This document shows positions 62,908 to 64,000 of a stretch of 64,000 nucleotides of DNA, in pieces (the stretch's first letter is position 1; the number at the start of each line of letters is the position of its first letter). The position numbers and the translations under genes are program-made. Source of the stretch: Staphylococcus simiae (lineage in GTDB: Bacteria > Bacillota > Bacilli > Staphylococcales > Staphylococcaceae); NCBI RefSeq assembly GCF_017357005.1, contig NZ_CP071589.1, positions 1,178,001 through 1,242,000 of the forward strand, read 5' to 3'. A model generated the notes under the pieces. It did not search any database. It was not told the DNA's origin and saw nothing but the letters and a program-made list of their open reading frames with translations.

Positions 62908-64000
62908 TTATGATTCTAATAATAAGTCTTCTGGATTTTCAATTAATTCTTTAATTGTTTTTAAGAATCCAACAGCTTCTTTACCATCAATAATTCTATG
63001 GTCATAGCTTAATGCAATATACATCATTGGACGATTTTCAATTGTATCTTGATCAATAGCAATTGGTCTAGTAATAATTGAATGCATACCTAAAATAGCA
63101 GCTTGACTACCATTAATAATTGGCGTACTCATCATTGAACCAAAGATACCACCATTCGTAATTGTAAATGATCCATTGACCATATCGTCTAAACCAAGTT
63201 TTTTATCTCTAGCTTTAACTGCCAAGTTTGCAATTTCAGCTTCGATTTCAGCAAAGTTCTTCTTATCACAGTCTCTGACAAATGGTACTAATAATCCGTC
63301 ATCAGTAGAAACTGCTACACCAATATCATAATATTGTTTAGTAATCATGTCATCGCCATCAATTTCTGCATTAACTTCTGGGTATTTTTTCAGTGCTGCA
63401 ACAGCTGCCTTAGTGAAGAATGACATAAATCCTAATTTAGTGCCATCATGATCTTTCATAAATTGTTCTTTTTTACGTTTGCGTAATTCCATCACATTCG
63501 TCATATCAACTTCGTTAAATGTTGTTAACATAGCTGTATTATTAGAAACTTCTAGTAATTTTTTAGCTGCAGTTTTCTTTCTACGAGACATTTTTTCTCT
63601 GATAACTGGTTTAGATGGATTTTGATTAGTTGCTTTTGGTGCTTTTTCAGGTGCTTTAGTTTGTTGTTTAGCTGGTGCTTGTTGTTTATTATCAATATCT
63701 TCTTTTCTGACAACATCATTATTTTTAGCACTTACTTCTGCTAAATTCACACCATTTTCTCTAGCATAACGTCTTGCTGATGGTGTAGCATTCACTCTTT
63801 GGTTGTTATCATCAGTTTGTTTACTTTCTTCACTAGCATTAGAAGTTTGTTCAGTAACTTCTGATTGAGTAGTTTCTTCTTTTTGTGGAGTATCGTTGCT
63901 TGCTGTTTCATTTGAAGCATTACCACTACCTTCACCAATAACTGCAATTGCTTGGCCAACTTCAACTGTGTCGCCTTCTTTTGCTAATTGTTGTGATAAT
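62908..64000 (-). CDS. odhB: Dihydrolipoamide succinyltransferase, E2 of 2-oxoglutarate dehydrogenase (5' end outside the window)
   Basis: OdhB transfers succinyl groups from lipoyl-lysine to CoA in the citric acid cycle. The frame is open to the window edge. It shows the end of the lipoyl domain ([20 protein letters not shown]), a Ser/Thr/Glu/Gln-rich linker, a peripheral subunit-binding domain ([21 protein letters not shown]), a second linker, and the catalytic domain ending in [15 protein letters not shown] with the active-site His and Asp. The GTG at 63795 is an internal valine codon, not the start. S. aureus calls it sucB or odhB. Confidence 0.94.
   Translation of the reverse strand, partial: LSQQLAKEGDTVEVGQAIAVIGEGSGNASNETASNDTPQKEETTQSEVTEQTSNASEESKQTDDNNQRVNATPSARRYARENGVNLAEVSAKNNDVVRKEDIDNKQQAPAKQQTKAPEKAPKATNQNPSKPVIREKMSRRKKTAAKKLLEVSNNTAMLTTFNEVDMTNVMELRKRKKEQFMKDHDGTKLGFMSFFTKAAVAALKKYPEVNAEIDGDDMITKQYYDIGVAVSTDDGLLVPFVRDCDKKNFAEIEAEIANLAVKARDKKLGLDDMVNGSFTITNGGIFGSMMSTPIINGSQAAILGMHSIITRPIAIDQDTIENRPMMYIALSYDHRIIDGKEAVGFLKTIKELIENPEDLLLES

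Noticed and set aside
63795..63797. GTG as the start codon of odhB
   Set aside because: The frame continues upstream through the linker and lipoyl domain to the window edge, so this codon is an internal valine.

Overview
The window is chromosomal DNA of a low-GC Firmicute of the genus Staphylococcus. Gene content and order (parE-parC, alsT, glcT, mprF, msrA, msrR, tyrA, trpEGDCFBA, femA-femB, an Opp2/Nik transporter, pepF, pst-phoU, cvfB, the lysine operon, msa-cspA, odhB) match what I remember of the S. aureus core genome. Proteins such as ParC, MprF, FemA and NikD resemble remembered S. aureus sequences closely but differ at many positions. I therefore read this as a close relative outside S. 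aureus proper (S. simiae would fit). That species guess is inference. I see no rRNA, tRNA, prophage, transposase or CRISPR array.

Layout. 0-7 kb: end of parE, parC, alsT, a STAR-like repeat block, glcT and an AI-2E-family permease. 7-16 kb: mprF, msrA, the LCP-family gene msrR, a 4-oxalocrotonate tautomerase, an SOS-controlled Y-family polymerase with two LexA boxes, tyrA and an M42 peptidase. 16-23 kb: the complete tryptophan operon behind one strong promoter and two tandem T-box elements that both show a UGG specifier. 23-27 kb: femA-femB (pentaglycine bridge), a HAD phosphatase and a SWIM zinc-finger protein. 27-31 kb: nikBCDE on the minus strand, with no substrate-binding protein. 31-39 kb: a small membrane protein, pepF, phoU-pstBACS with an array of Pho-box half-sites, and cvfB. 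39-43 kb: an ABC-F ATPase, a type I toxin-antitoxin locus of the Fst kind, seven tandem copies of a 67-bp repeat, then a lysine riboswitch. 42.5-51.4 kb: lysC-asd-dapA-dapB-dapD, a repeat-filled gap, then an N-acetyl-diaminopimelate deacetylase, alr2 and lysA. 51.6-54 kb: an apparent accessory cassette between lysA and msa: BcrA-type ABC ATPase, ABC-2 permease, a 59-residue membrane peptide and a 26-residue strongly cationic peptide, the small genes overlapping end to start. 54-64 kb: cspA, small conserved proteins, acylphosphatase, xpaC-telA, a MoxR/VWA pair, a VOC protein, a second two-gene ABC exporter and the 3' part of odhB.

How it fits together. Much of the window makes or modifies the cell envelope: lysine and diaminopimelate for peptidoglycan, FemA/FemB for the glycine bridge, MsrR for teichoic-acid ligation and MprF for lysyl-phosphatidylglycerol. 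Amino-acid operons are controlled by RNA leaders (T-boxes, L-box). The least ordinary parts are the peptide/ABC cassette after msa, the Fst-type locus beside a tandem-repeat array, and several families of hairpin-forming intergenic repeats whose paired arms change together.
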